A stretch of DNA of 43,402 nt, from positions 1 through 43,402 of IMG/VR virus record IMGVR_UViG_3300045120_000339. One strand, written 5' to 3'. Origin of the DNA: a virus. Position numbers and translations under genes: made by a program. Below, one piece after another: positions 37,423-43,402 of the stretch (positions within the stretch are counted from its first letter, which is position 1; the number at the start of each line of letters is the position of its first letter). The notes under the pieces are model-generated. The model ran no database searches. It was not told where the DNA came from and saw only the letters and a list, made by a program, of their open reading frames with translations.

Positions 37423-38244
37423 ATGTACTTCGAAGCTGGCGTGACGGTTACCCCACACATGGCGCGCGAGTTCCTGTCGCGCAACGTGGAGAACAACCGG
37501 CCGCCGAAGAAGTCCAAGATCCCGATGTACGCACGGGACATGGCGTCGGGGAATTGGCGTTCGGGTACGGGTGAAACGATCAAGTTCAACACGCGGCGCG
37601 AGTTGATCGACGGACAGAACCGCATGCACGCGGTCATCCTGGCGAACGTGCCGGTCAAGTTCGATCTCGCACATGATGTGTCGGTCGAGGTCATGCCCGT
37701 TCTCGACTCGGGTGCGGCCAGAACGGGCGCCGACGCACTCGCCATCTCCGGCTCGCGCGATCGCACGATGCTGTCCAGCATCGTGCGGTGGGCGATCATG
37801 TGGGACGCGAACCTTCCGACCGGCGCCGGCCCGCTCAAGCCGACCAATCTGGAGATCGTGGAGCGCGCGAACGCGGAACTCGGTCTCTTCGACGCGTGCT
37901 CGCAGCGAGGCAAGGATGCGCAGCGCATGGGGCTCGGTAACGGGTCGGTGGCGGGAATGGCATTCTTCGTGTTCTCGCGTCAGTCAACGAGCGAGGGTAA
38001 CGAGCACAAAGAGTTCTTCGATGCCTTCCTGTCCGGCGCGAACCTCGAGCCCGGCTCGCCGATTCTGACGCTGCGCAATCGCATGGTTAAGGCGAAGTTC
38101 GATCGTCTCACGCGAGCGGAAGGGCTCGCTCTGTACGTGCGTGGCTGGAATGCGTGGCTTCGCCGTGAGACGCCGGCTCAGCTCATCATCGTCAAGGGTC
38201 AGCTCAGCAATGAGAACTTCCCGAAAGTTGAGGTAGTGAGGTAA
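37423..38244 (+). CDS. Conserved actinophage protein (ParB/DGQNR-like)
   Basis: The product is 273 aa from ATG 37423 (GGAGG five bases upstream). It carries YARDMASGNWRSGTGETIKF, ELIDGQNRMHAVILANVPV and MPVLDSGAARTGADALAIS. This is the DGQNR-type motif set of a protein common in actinophages, distantly like ParB N-terminal/sulfiredoxin domains. Function is not established. It heads the rightward replication arm. Confidence 0.75.
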   Translation: MYFEAGVTVTPHMAREFLSRNVENNRPPKKSKIPMYARDMASGNWRSGTGETIKFNTRRELIDGQNRMHAVILANVPVKFDLAHDVSVEVMPVLDSGAARTGADALAISGSRDRTMLSSIVRWAIMWDANLPTGAGPLKPTNLEIVERANAELGLFDACSQRGKDAQRMGLGNGSVAGMAFFVFSRQSTSEGNEHKEFFDAFLSGANLEPGSPILTLRNRMVKAKFDRLTRAEGLALYVRGWNAWLRRETPAQLIIVKGQLSNENFPKVEVVR

Positions 38245-38381
38245 TGAGGCGTGGACTGTGCGGGGAGCGTGCCGATCACTCCCCGCACGTGCATCACTCG
38301 AAGAGTCTCGGCACGTACTGGTGCGCGGCCGACCAGGCGCAGCGCGAGCCGTATCGATCCGAAAGGAAGCGGGAGAAGTGA
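38244..38381 (+). CDS. 45-aa Cys/His microprotein
   Basis: ATG 38244 overlaps the upstream TAA (TAATG). The product RRGLCGERADHSPHVHHSKS then GTYWCAADQ fits the small C...HxPHxH...YWC family of probable zinc-binding proteins in Streptomyces phages. Its end overlaps the next GTG. Confidence 0.65.
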   Translation: MRRGLCGERADHSPHVHHSKSLGTYWCAADQAQREPYRSERKREK

Positions 38382-38785
38382 CCCCGGAAGAGCAAGCCGT
38401 CATCGATGCGGCAATCAGGTGGAGCAACGCTGATCCGCGCTGGTGCCGGCCTGTAGAGAACGCTCTTGATGAAGCTGTGGCAGCGCTCGAGCGTTCGCGC
38501 CAGCCGAAGACGGAACTGCGGTGGTATCTGAGGACGTGGGCGGACGTGCGCGCCGGCGACGTGGTGCGCTTCACGACGGCACGCGATCGGCCCGCCATCG
38601 TGACCGCGATCTCTCGCGTCAACCACGTCACGCCGCGCCCCTGGTCTTCGATGAGCGTCACCGTGGACACGGCGCCGGCCCACAAACTCTCATTCAACGC
38701 GGACGCGGAGATCGAGATCGAGATGGACGTGCGCACGTACGACGCCATGATCGTGCTTGGTGGTTGGACCGAACGTCTTGCGTAG
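38378..38785 (+). CDS. Hypothetical protein
   Basis: The product is 135 aa from GTG 38378 (GTGA overlap). Helical N-terminus (EEQAVIDAAIRWSNADP), then a beta domain with VRAGDVVRFTTARDRPAIVT and MSVTVDTAPAHKLSFNADAE. The small barrel resembles SH3-like domains. Unassigned; a promoter follows its stop directly. Confidence 0.65.
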   Translation: MTPEEQAVIDAAIRWSNADPRWCRPVENALDEAVAALERSRQPKTELRWYLRTWADVRAGDVVRFTTARDRPAIVTAISRVNHVTPRPWSSMSVTVDTAPAHKLSFNADAEIEIEMDVRTYDAMIVLGGWTERLA

Positions 38786-38813
38786 TTGACTTCTCGACTA
38801 GGGTCGGTATAAT
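38786..38813 (+). promoter_or_regulatory. Leaderless promoter, consensus -10
   Basis: -35 TTGACT (38786-38791), 16-base spacer, -10 TATAAT (38808-38813), ATG at 38820 after six bases. The spacer lacks the CTGTATGAG operator, so it may escape the shared control. Confidence 0.75.
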
Positions 38814-38819
38814 AGAGCT

Positions 38820-38978
38820 ATGAATCCGAAGTGCGGAACGTGTAGACGAGTACGCGTGTGCTCAGATTCAATACGATGGAATGTTGCTTACTCTGTTCGC
38901 CGTGCTATGACTTTTTCTGAATGGATGAACTATCTTCGCTCGCATCGCCCGACAAACACTCCGGAGGGTATGAGATGA
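38820..38978 (+). CDS. 52-aa Cys-rich small protein from a leaderless transcript
   Basis: The ATG lies six bases after TATAAT. The product NPKCGTCRRVRVCSDSIRW then MTFSEWMNYLRSH has three cysteines near the start. TGA 38976-38978 overlaps the helicase ATG (ATGA), so it may serve as the leader cistron for coupled helicase translation. Confidence 0.65.
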   Translation: MNPKCGTCRRVRVCSDSIRWNVAYSVRRAMTFSEWMNYLRSHRPTNTPEGMR

Positions 38979-40798
38979 ACCCGCTTGACATCCTCCGTGG
39001 TTATCAGCGCGAGGCGCTCGATGCGCTCTGGAAGTCGTGGGACGCCGGCGGTACGCGGGTCTCTATCGTCATGGCCACCGGTCTCGGGAAGACGAAGGTC
39101 TTCACTCGTGCGGTGTGGAAGTGGTTGCAGGAGAAGCGCGAGGATTCTTCGTTCAAGGCGAACACCGGTAAGCGCGTGCTCGTCATCGCGCACACAGATG
39201 AGCTGATCGAGCAAGCGGCCAGGGAGATGTGTCTCGCGTGCCCCGGCTATTCGGTCGGCATCGTCAAGGCGAACCTGAACGAAACGCACGCGCGCATCAT
39301 CATCTCAAGCCGGCAGACACTCGCGTCCGAGCGTCGTCGCGCGCAGATTCGCAACGTTGGTCTCATCGTCGTTGACGAATGTCATCATGCTCTACGTACA
39401 AATACGTACGGGAAGATCCTCGAGCACTTCGGCGCGTTCTGTATGGAATATTCCGATGGAACGTGCACCGAGCATCATGGAAACGTACATGCGAACCCGG
39501 GTGCACAAGTCAAGGTGCTCGGGGTTACGGCGACGCTGGCGCGCGGCGATAAGGGCAAGCTGTCTACCGTGTGGGAGACGGTTGCGTTCAAGCGCGACAT
39601 TCTGTTCGGCATCCGTAACGGCTTCCTGCTGGACGTGCGCGGCGAGCGCGTTATCGTCGCCGACTTCGATCTCGGAAAGGTGAAGCAATCCGGTGGCGAC
39701 TATCAAGAGAGTGCGCTCGCGGATGAGCTTGAGCGTACGTTCGCGCCGCAGAAAATCGCCGAGAAGTACGCCAGTGTGGCAAGGGTCGTGGGCGGGAATG
39801 CGTTACGTCAAGGGATTGCGTTCTGGCCGTTGGTGGACACTGCCTATCATGGTGCGGAAGCTTTTGAGGCAGCGGGCATTCCCTCTGCGGTTATCCACGG
39901 TGGCCTACCGAAGGAAGAACGGAAGCTGATTCTCAAGCGCTTCCGCGCCGGTGAGATCACTGTCGTGCATAACTGCATGGTGTTGACCGAGGGGTTCGAT
40001 GCGCCGTGGGCTGATGTGGTGGTGATTGCCCGCCCGACGCGCAGCGCCCCGCTGTATCAGCAAATGGTCGGCCGCGTGTTGCGCCCCGACCTGAACGTGC
40101 CGGCGGCGGCCAGGGAGAAAGCGCTCATCCTGGACGTGACGGGAGCCGGCGCTACCAATGATCTTCGCTCCCTGATCGATCTCGCCCCGGAGCGTCCGCT
40201 CAAGCGCGATGAAGACATGGATGACATGTCGTTGCTCGAGCTGGACGACGCGCTCTTCGAGTTCGAGGAGATCAACAGTGGCGGGAGCGTCGAGCTTCCC
40301 GGGCCAGCCGCGTACGACGGCGAGACAGCAACGATCGCATTCGATCCGCTTCACCGCGAATCGTTGTGGGCGCGCACGCCCGAGGGCATCCCGTACATGA
40401 CGGCCGGGTCGGCCGGCTTCGTGTTCCTGTTCGAGCGCGAGCCCGACGCCTATGACATCGTGTTCTGCACGAAGGTCGATTACCGCACCCCGCCGCAGCA
40501 GGCGAAGCGTCTCGAAGTGGTCGGCGGTGAGGCCGGCCTGACGCTCGAGGATGCGTTGATGTACGGCGAAGAGTACGCGTTCGAGGCGGGCGGGCATGGT
40601 GCGAAGACGCTGGCGAAGCGCACCGCGTCGTGGCGCAAGGATGAGCCGAGCGACGGACTCAAGCGCAAGGGGCAAGTGCTGCGCGTCTGGAAAGACGGCA
40701 TGACGAAAGGCGAACTCGCCGAAGCCATCAGCGCGAAGATTGCGGCGAACTCGATCGATCCGCTTGTGCGCACGGTGCGCGCCAGCATGAAAGGATGA
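38975..40798 (+). CDS. Superfamily 2 (DEAD/ResIII-type) helicase
   Basis: The product is 607 aa from ATG 38975. Motif I MATGLGKT (33-40), motif II DECHH (134-138), motif III VTATLARGD, and motifs IV-VI including AVIHGGLPKEERK and QQMVGRVLRPD. The C-terminal 180 residues are a phage-specific extension. It probably unwinds or anneals DNA in replication or recombination with the nearby nucleases. Two 11-mer copies encode AARE. Confidence 0.88.
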   Translation: MNPLDILRGYQREALDALWKSWDAGGTRVSIVMATGLGKTKVFTRAVWKWLQEKREDSSFKANTGKRVLVIAHTDELIEQAAREMCLACPGYSVGIVKANLNETHARIIISSRQTLASERRRAQIRNVGLIVVDECHHALRTNTYGKILEHFGAFCMEYSDGTCTEHHGNVHANPGAQVKVLGVTATLARGDKGKLSTVWETVAFKRDILFGIRNGFLLDVRGERVIVADFDLGKVKQSGGDYQESALADELERTFAPQKIAEKYASVARVVGGNALRQGIAFWPLVDTAYHGAEAFEAAGIPSAVIHGGLPKEERKLILKRFRAGEITVVHNCMVLTEGFDAPWADVVVIARPTRSAPLYQQMVGRVLRPDLNVPAAAREKALILDVTGAGATNDLRSLIDLAPERPLKRDEDMDDMSLLELDDALFEFEEINSGGSVELPGPAAYDGETATIAFDPLHRESLWARTPEGIPYMTAGSAGFVFLFEREPDAYDIVFCTKVDYRTPPQQAKRLEVVGGEAGLTLEDALMYGEEYAFEAGGHGAKTLAKRTASWRKDEPSDGLKRKGQVLRVWKDGMTKGELAEAISAKIAANSIDPLVRTVRASMKG

Positions 40799-40808
40799 GG
40801 GGGCCGGG

Positions 40809-41051
40809 GTGTTCAATAGAGATGAGATGAGAAATCCGGAGAAGGCTCGTTTACGTAGGTTGATACACGCGAAGCTGTCCGGTCAGGCGAGAAACGATGC
40901 GCTTCGGTTGCTCAATAGGGGGCTAGGCGAAAGTTCGGGTAATAATTTCATTGAGCAACTTGAGTTGCTACCCGACAGGAAAAAGCCGTTTGCCCCGATA
41001 GATGAAAATGGAAACCAATGGCGTTCCGGCAATAGAAAAGGTGAGGCATGA
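40809..41051 (+). CDS. Small basic protein
   Basis: The product is 80 aa from GTG 40809 (GAGGGGGCC upstream; ATG 40824 alternative). Basic helical N-terminus (PEKARLRRLIHAKLSGQARN). The DNA here is visibly AT-richer than its neighbours, suggesting different ancestry. Coupled to the next gene by ATGA. Unassigned. Confidence 0.6.
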   Translation: MFNRDEMRNPEKARLRRLIHAKLSGQARNDALRLLNRGLGESSGNNFIEQLELLPDRKKPFAPIDENGNQWRSGNRKGEA

Positions 41052-41332
41052 AAGCCACGCGAGAAATGGAAAACGCATTCTTCGAGGCGCTTCCCGGCGG
41101 CGAAGACGCGAAGATCGGCGACATTCAGCGCGCAATTCAGGCTGTGCTCGATCTCATCGATCCCGTTCCGCCGAACGTTATCGTCATAACGGATGCGGAC
41201 GGCGATGAATGGTATCGGCGTGGCAATACATCGTGGTATCACGACATGATGTGTATCGGCCGTTCGATTATGGACGTAATCGAAACGTACGGGCCGATCA
41301 CGTGGAACGGGAAAGAGGAGGCAGCGAAATGA
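41048..41332 (+). CDS. Hypothetical protein
   Basis: The product is 94 aa. Helical start (REMENAFFEALPGGEDAKIG), then a beta segment VIVITDADGDEWYRRGNTSW and ETYGPITW. The motif DxDGxxWxRxG resembles small actinophage proteins of unknown function. ATGA overlaps at both ends. Confidence 0.65.
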   Translation: MKATREMENAFFEALPGGEDAKIGDIQRAIQAVLDLIDPVPPNVIVITDADGDEWYRRGNTSWYHDMMCIGRSIMDVIETYGPITWNGKEEAAK

Positions 41333-41679
41333 CAACGAAGAAACGTACGTGGACGGTGCCAGCTGAAGTGCTGCGCGTGGTGGACGGCGACACGCTGGAA
41401 GTGATGCTCGATCTCGGATGGGGGATGTTCCATAAGACGAAGGTGCGGCTCGCTGGCGTCAACGCCCCGGAGATGAATACCCCGGAAGGTGTCGCGGCGC
41501 GCGACTTCGCGCGCGACCTTCTTCGTGTCGGCGCAATGCATCCCTTTCCGATCGAGGTGGCGTCGCACTCGCTCGATAAGTACGGGCGCACGCTGGGAGC
41601 GGTGACGTATAACGATGCATGGGCGACAGTCGATCTGGCGTCCGCACTTCTCGCCAACGGGCACGCGGTGAAAGCGTGA
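41329..41679 (+). CDS. SNase-like (thermonuclease fold) nuclease
   Basis: The product is 116 aa from ATG 41329. VLRVVDGDTLEVMLDLGWG, TKVRLAGVNAPEMNTPEG and later SHSLDKYGRTLGAVTY match the staphylococcal nuclease OB-fold (R-x-x-G-[IV]-x-x-P-E and Y-G-R). No signal peptide, so it acts in the cytoplasm, perhaps in host DNA turnover or recombination. Coupled to the exonuclease gene by GTGA. Confidence 0.85.
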   Translation: MTTKKRTWTVPAEVLRVVDGDTLEVMLDLGWGMFHKTKVRLAGVNAPEMNTPEGVAARDFARDLLRVGAMHPFPIEVASHSLDKYGRTLGAVTYNDAWATVDLASALLANGHAVKA

Positions 41680-42698
41680 GCGACAGCATCTCGCAACTCT
41701 TCATGACGGCGGCCGAAGCGCGCGAGGTGGGCGGCGACGGGGAGAAGGTGTTCGGCCAGAGGAGCAACGGTCGATACCACATGCCGACTCTGCCGGACGA
41801 AGCGACCGTGAAGAAGTTGCCAGCCGGCGCCGCCCCGTGGGTGCCGCGCGGCATTCAGTCCGTCACGACAATGATCGATGGCTTCGAGGAATCCCGCGCC
41901 CTGAGTATCTGGGAGCAGGAGCAGATGCTGATCGGGCTCGTGAGGCAGCCGACCCTGTACGAAGAGCTGACGCTCGCCGTGCACCGGTGGGTGTCCGAGG
42001 GCGCCGACCTCCGCAACATCAGTCAGCATCCGCACATCCGTAAGGCGTTGACCGGCGGTAACGATCGGTCGGCGACCGAGGTCAGCATCGTGGGACGGGC
42101 GAAGCAAGCGGCCGGCGCGAATGAGGCGCGTCAGGCCGGCACCAACCGGCACACCGCATGGGAGCACCGGGCGAAGACCGGCGAGCTGATTGGCACCCGG
42201 GCGATTCAGGGGCAGTTGCTCTCGGTGGAAGCTCTCCTGGCCGCCGCCGGGCTCGAGCGCGTACCAGGGCTCAGCGAGCGCGTCGTGCGGAACGTCGCCG
42301 TCCGGGCGGCGGGCCGCTTCGATGACATCCTCCGCGAGCGCGCGACCGGCCGCCTGCTGATCGCCGATCTGAAGACGAAGCGCAAGGCGTTTCGTTCATA
42401 CATGGCCGTTGACGCGCAGCTCGCCACGTACGCGCGCAGCGAATGGATGCTGCAATGCGAAGATTGCGACGCTTCGCTGGAACACGTGCATTATGTGTCC
42501 GGTCCGGTGCATCACGTGGACCTGACGGAAGGCGTCATCCTGCACGTCCCGAGTGACGGCGGAACACCGTATCTGCGTCGCGCCGATCTAGTCGAGGGGT
42601 GGAAGGTGGCGCAGCTCGCCCGCGCTGTCCACGACGCGCGCTCGCGCGGGATGAGCGCCGAGCGCGCCCGCCTGGCCGAGTGGGTGCCGCACCGATGA
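41676..42698 (+). CDS. RecB/Cas4-like PD-(D/E)XK exonuclease
   Basis: The product is 340 aa from GTG 41676. The catalytic core reads AAGRFDDILRERATGRLLIA then DLKTKRKAFRSYMAVDAQLA: an acidic GRxD, then D-x-K, then the Q-x-x-x-Y helix. Cysteines in LQCEDCDASLEH may be structural. It likely resects DNA ends for recombination-dependent replication with the SF2 helicase and the SSB-like protein. Confidence 0.8.
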   Translation: MSDSISQLFMTAAEAREVGGDGEKVFGQRSNGRYHMPTLPDEATVKKLPAGAAPWVPRGIQSVTTMIDGFEESRALSIWEQEQMLIGLVRQPTLYEELTLAVHRWVSEGADLRNISQHPHIRKALTGGNDRSATEVSIVGRAKQAAGANEARQAGTNRHTAWEHRAKTGELIGTRAIQGQLLSVEALLAAAGLERVPGLSERVVRNVAVRAAGRFDDILRERATGRLLIADLKTKRKAFRSYMAVDAQLATYARSEWMLQCEDCDASLEHVHYVSGPVHHVDLTEGVILHVPSDGGTPYLRRADLVEGWKVAQLARAVHDARSRGMSAERARLAEWVPHR

Positions 42699-43057
42699 GC
42701 GCCGAATGGGGCACGCTCGAAGAGGTGATACAGCAGATGCTCGAGGCGAGATTCCGGGAGTACGAAGAGGCGATCGAGCGCGATCTCATCGAGGGCGCCG
42801 GCATCGGCGAGCCGGTTGGCATCGTTAATGAGGCTGTGTTCGCGCAAGAGCGCGAGGGGCGCTGGCGTCCGCCAGCCGGCTGGCGCGAGCACGTGGCTGG
42901 CGAGGTGCTGACCGGCGAAGTGCTCGAACAGGATGGCGACCGGTGGCGCACGGTCAACATGGGCGGCTTCTCGGTGACCGACAACCGCAAGGTGCGTTTC
43001 ACGCGCCTCGAGAGCGAGGCTCAGAAGTTGTTCCGGATTCCTAGCCCGGGTAGTTGA
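42695..43057 (+). CDS. Hypothetical protein
   Basis: The product is 120 aa from ATG 42695 (overlap with the exonuclease stop). Acidic helical start (TLEEVIQQMLEARFREYEEA), then a mixed domain with EREGRWRPPAGWREHVAGEV and MGGFSVTDNRKVRFTRLES. Unassigned replication-region protein. Confidence 0.65.
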   Translation: MSAEWGTLEEVIQQMLEARFREYEEAIERDLIEGAGIGEPVGIVNEAVFAQEREGRWRPPAGWREHVAGEVLTGEVLEQDGDRWRTVNMGGFSVTDNRKVRFTRLESEAQKLFRIPSPGS

Positions 43058-43082
43058 CAACCGTATGAGCACCGACTAGAGT
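43054..43082 (+). promoter_or_regulatory. Promoter with shared operator element
   Basis: -35 TTGACA (43054-43059), 17-base spacer beginning ACCGTATGAG, -10 TAGAGT (43077-43082). It begins a transcript running through the small basic protein and the tRNA-like elements across the contig junction. The 126 bp after it hold no gene, only a GCGCACC/GGGTGCGC hairpin (about 43103-43142). Confidence 0.75.
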
Positions 43083-43208
43083 TGGTCTCAACAGCAAGGG
43101 AAGCGCACCGAAACACTGCATAGCTTATTTCGCGGGGTGCGCGTGCCGGTAGGTGGTTAGGCCGGTGCAAGACAAGTCAAGATCTTCGGGCGAGGGGGAG
43201 GCGAGATA

Positions 43209-43355
43209 GTGAAACTGTTCGGGATTGGCAAAGAGGTCAGCCGGACGCCGGTCAGCAACACGACGGCGAAGAACATCAGGCGCGCGGCCGGCGCCGCGAA
43301 GCGCGGCGGCACGGCGATTCGTCAGCCGGTCAAGACGAAGCCGCGCCAAGTGTAG
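43209..43355 (+). CDS. 48-aa small basic protein (complete copy)
   Basis: GTG 43209 follows GAGGGGGAGG. The product reads KLFGIGKEVSRTPVSNTTAK then RRAAGAAKRGG and ends KPRQV. It is basic and Gly/Ala-rich, probably nucleic-acid-binding or disordered. It crosses the circular junction (see 2-88) and lies upstream of the tRNA-like elements. Confidence 0.7.
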   Translation: MKLFGIGKEVSRTPVSNTTAKNIRRAAGAAKRGGTAIRQPVKTKPRQV

Positions 43356-43402
43356 TACTCTGCAACACGCCCCGGGCGGACGCGCCCGCATGGGTAAAGC
43401 AC
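43268..43402. repeat. Terminal direct repeat, right copy
   Basis: Repeats 1-135 with one mismatch (43394). See the left copy. Confidence 0.9.

Larger units (their letters stand above)
6824..40117. repeat. Dispersed 11-mer CGGCCAGGGAG, 23 exact copies
   Basis: Plus orientation starts: 8087, 10638, 14135, 15394, 18920, 21237, 26230, 27216, 31114, 31594, 33854, 34061, 34106, 39216, 40107. Minus orientation starts (CTCCCTGGCCG): 6824, 13121, 18953, 27054, 34692, 34917, 35787, 36516. A further 30 or so sites match only the GGCCAGG core. Base composition alone predicts about 0.1 copies of the 11-mer on both strands (my estimate at 63% GC). Most copies are within genes and nearly all keep one codon phase, encoding SLA or ARE. 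The range given spans the outermost copies. Confidence 0.9.

Noticed and set aside
37423-38244. Partition protein ParB
   Set aside because: Only the DGQNR-type motif is similar; no HTH partition domain and no ParA gene in the genome.
41676-42698. Cas4 of a CRISPR system
   Set aside because: It shares the RecB-like nuclease core, but there is no cas1/cas2 and no array; phage recombination exonuclease is the better reading.
43103-43142. A fifth tRNA-like element near the promoter at 43054
   Set aside because: A hairpin and a GGTTAGG D-loop-like string are present, but there is no T-arm or acceptor pairing.
1-43402. Integrase, attachment site or excisionase
   Set aside because: No tyrosine or serine recombinase motif was found on either strand; the tRNA-like elements alone do not justify an att site.

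Overview
The window is a complete, circularly closing genome of about 43 kb from a tailed virus of an actinobacterium. The last 135 bases repeat the first 135 with one mismatch. GC is high (roughly low 60s % by eye), GTG and TTG starts are frequent, stop/start overlaps (ATGA, GTGA, TGATG, TAATG) link nearly every neighbouring pair of genes, and there is a WhiB-like Fe-S regulator. The protein set resembles Streptomyces-type siphoviruses: HK97 capsid, ClpP-type prohead protease, HK97 portal, a tail chaperone pair joined by a -1 frameshift, and a short tape measure (571 aa, which predicts a tail of about 85 nm). I see no integrase, ParA or Cro/CI-type repressor.

Layout: apart from two one-gene units, the genome has two arms. 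A leftward arm (37271 down to 7875) reads a ribbon-helix-helix regulator, a prim-pol/RepA-like helicase beside an iteron array, a RusA resolvase and zinc-finger proteins, a TerS-like HTH protein, an unusual block of mini-cistrons (29.2-30.9 kb) with private promoters and terminators, the large terminase, small membrane proteins and an RNA-ligase-like protein, portal, protease, capsid, connectors, tail, and finally a lysis cassette. A rightward arm starts at 37423, passes a superfamily 2 helicase, an SNase and a RecB/Cas4-like exonuclease, crosses the contig junction, and continues through an SSB-like protein, an NlpC/P60-like hydrolase and then a plasmid-transfer-like operon: DUF2637/Spd-like membrane protein, FtsK/TraB-type ATPase, HTH protein, GIY-YIG protein with a membrane anchor, WhiB, and three small membrane proteins. 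The arms diverge at 37272-37422 and converge at a bidirectional terminator at 7832-7860.

Five non-coding signals stand out. (1) About a dozen promoters share not only -35/-10 boxes but a conserved spacer (TTGACA-ACTGTATGAG), as expected for a common operator; several place the ATG exactly where transcription should begin, i.e. leaderless mRNAs. (2) An 11-mer, CGGCCAGGGAG, occurs 23 times. (3) A palindrome, GAGAGCGCTCTC, occurs six times exactly and is often fused to the 11-mer. (4) A GGCGGATA iteron array, a probable replication origin, abuts the replication gene. (5) Four tRNA-like cloverleaves have good acceptor/T-arm pairing but swollen or aberrant interiors.

Taken together, the iteron origin, prim-pol/helicase and Spd/TraB-like operon suggest a phage-plasmid or a phage that has captured a Streptomyces-type plasmid transfer module. 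That reading is inference. The structural, replication and frameshift calls rest on visible motifs.
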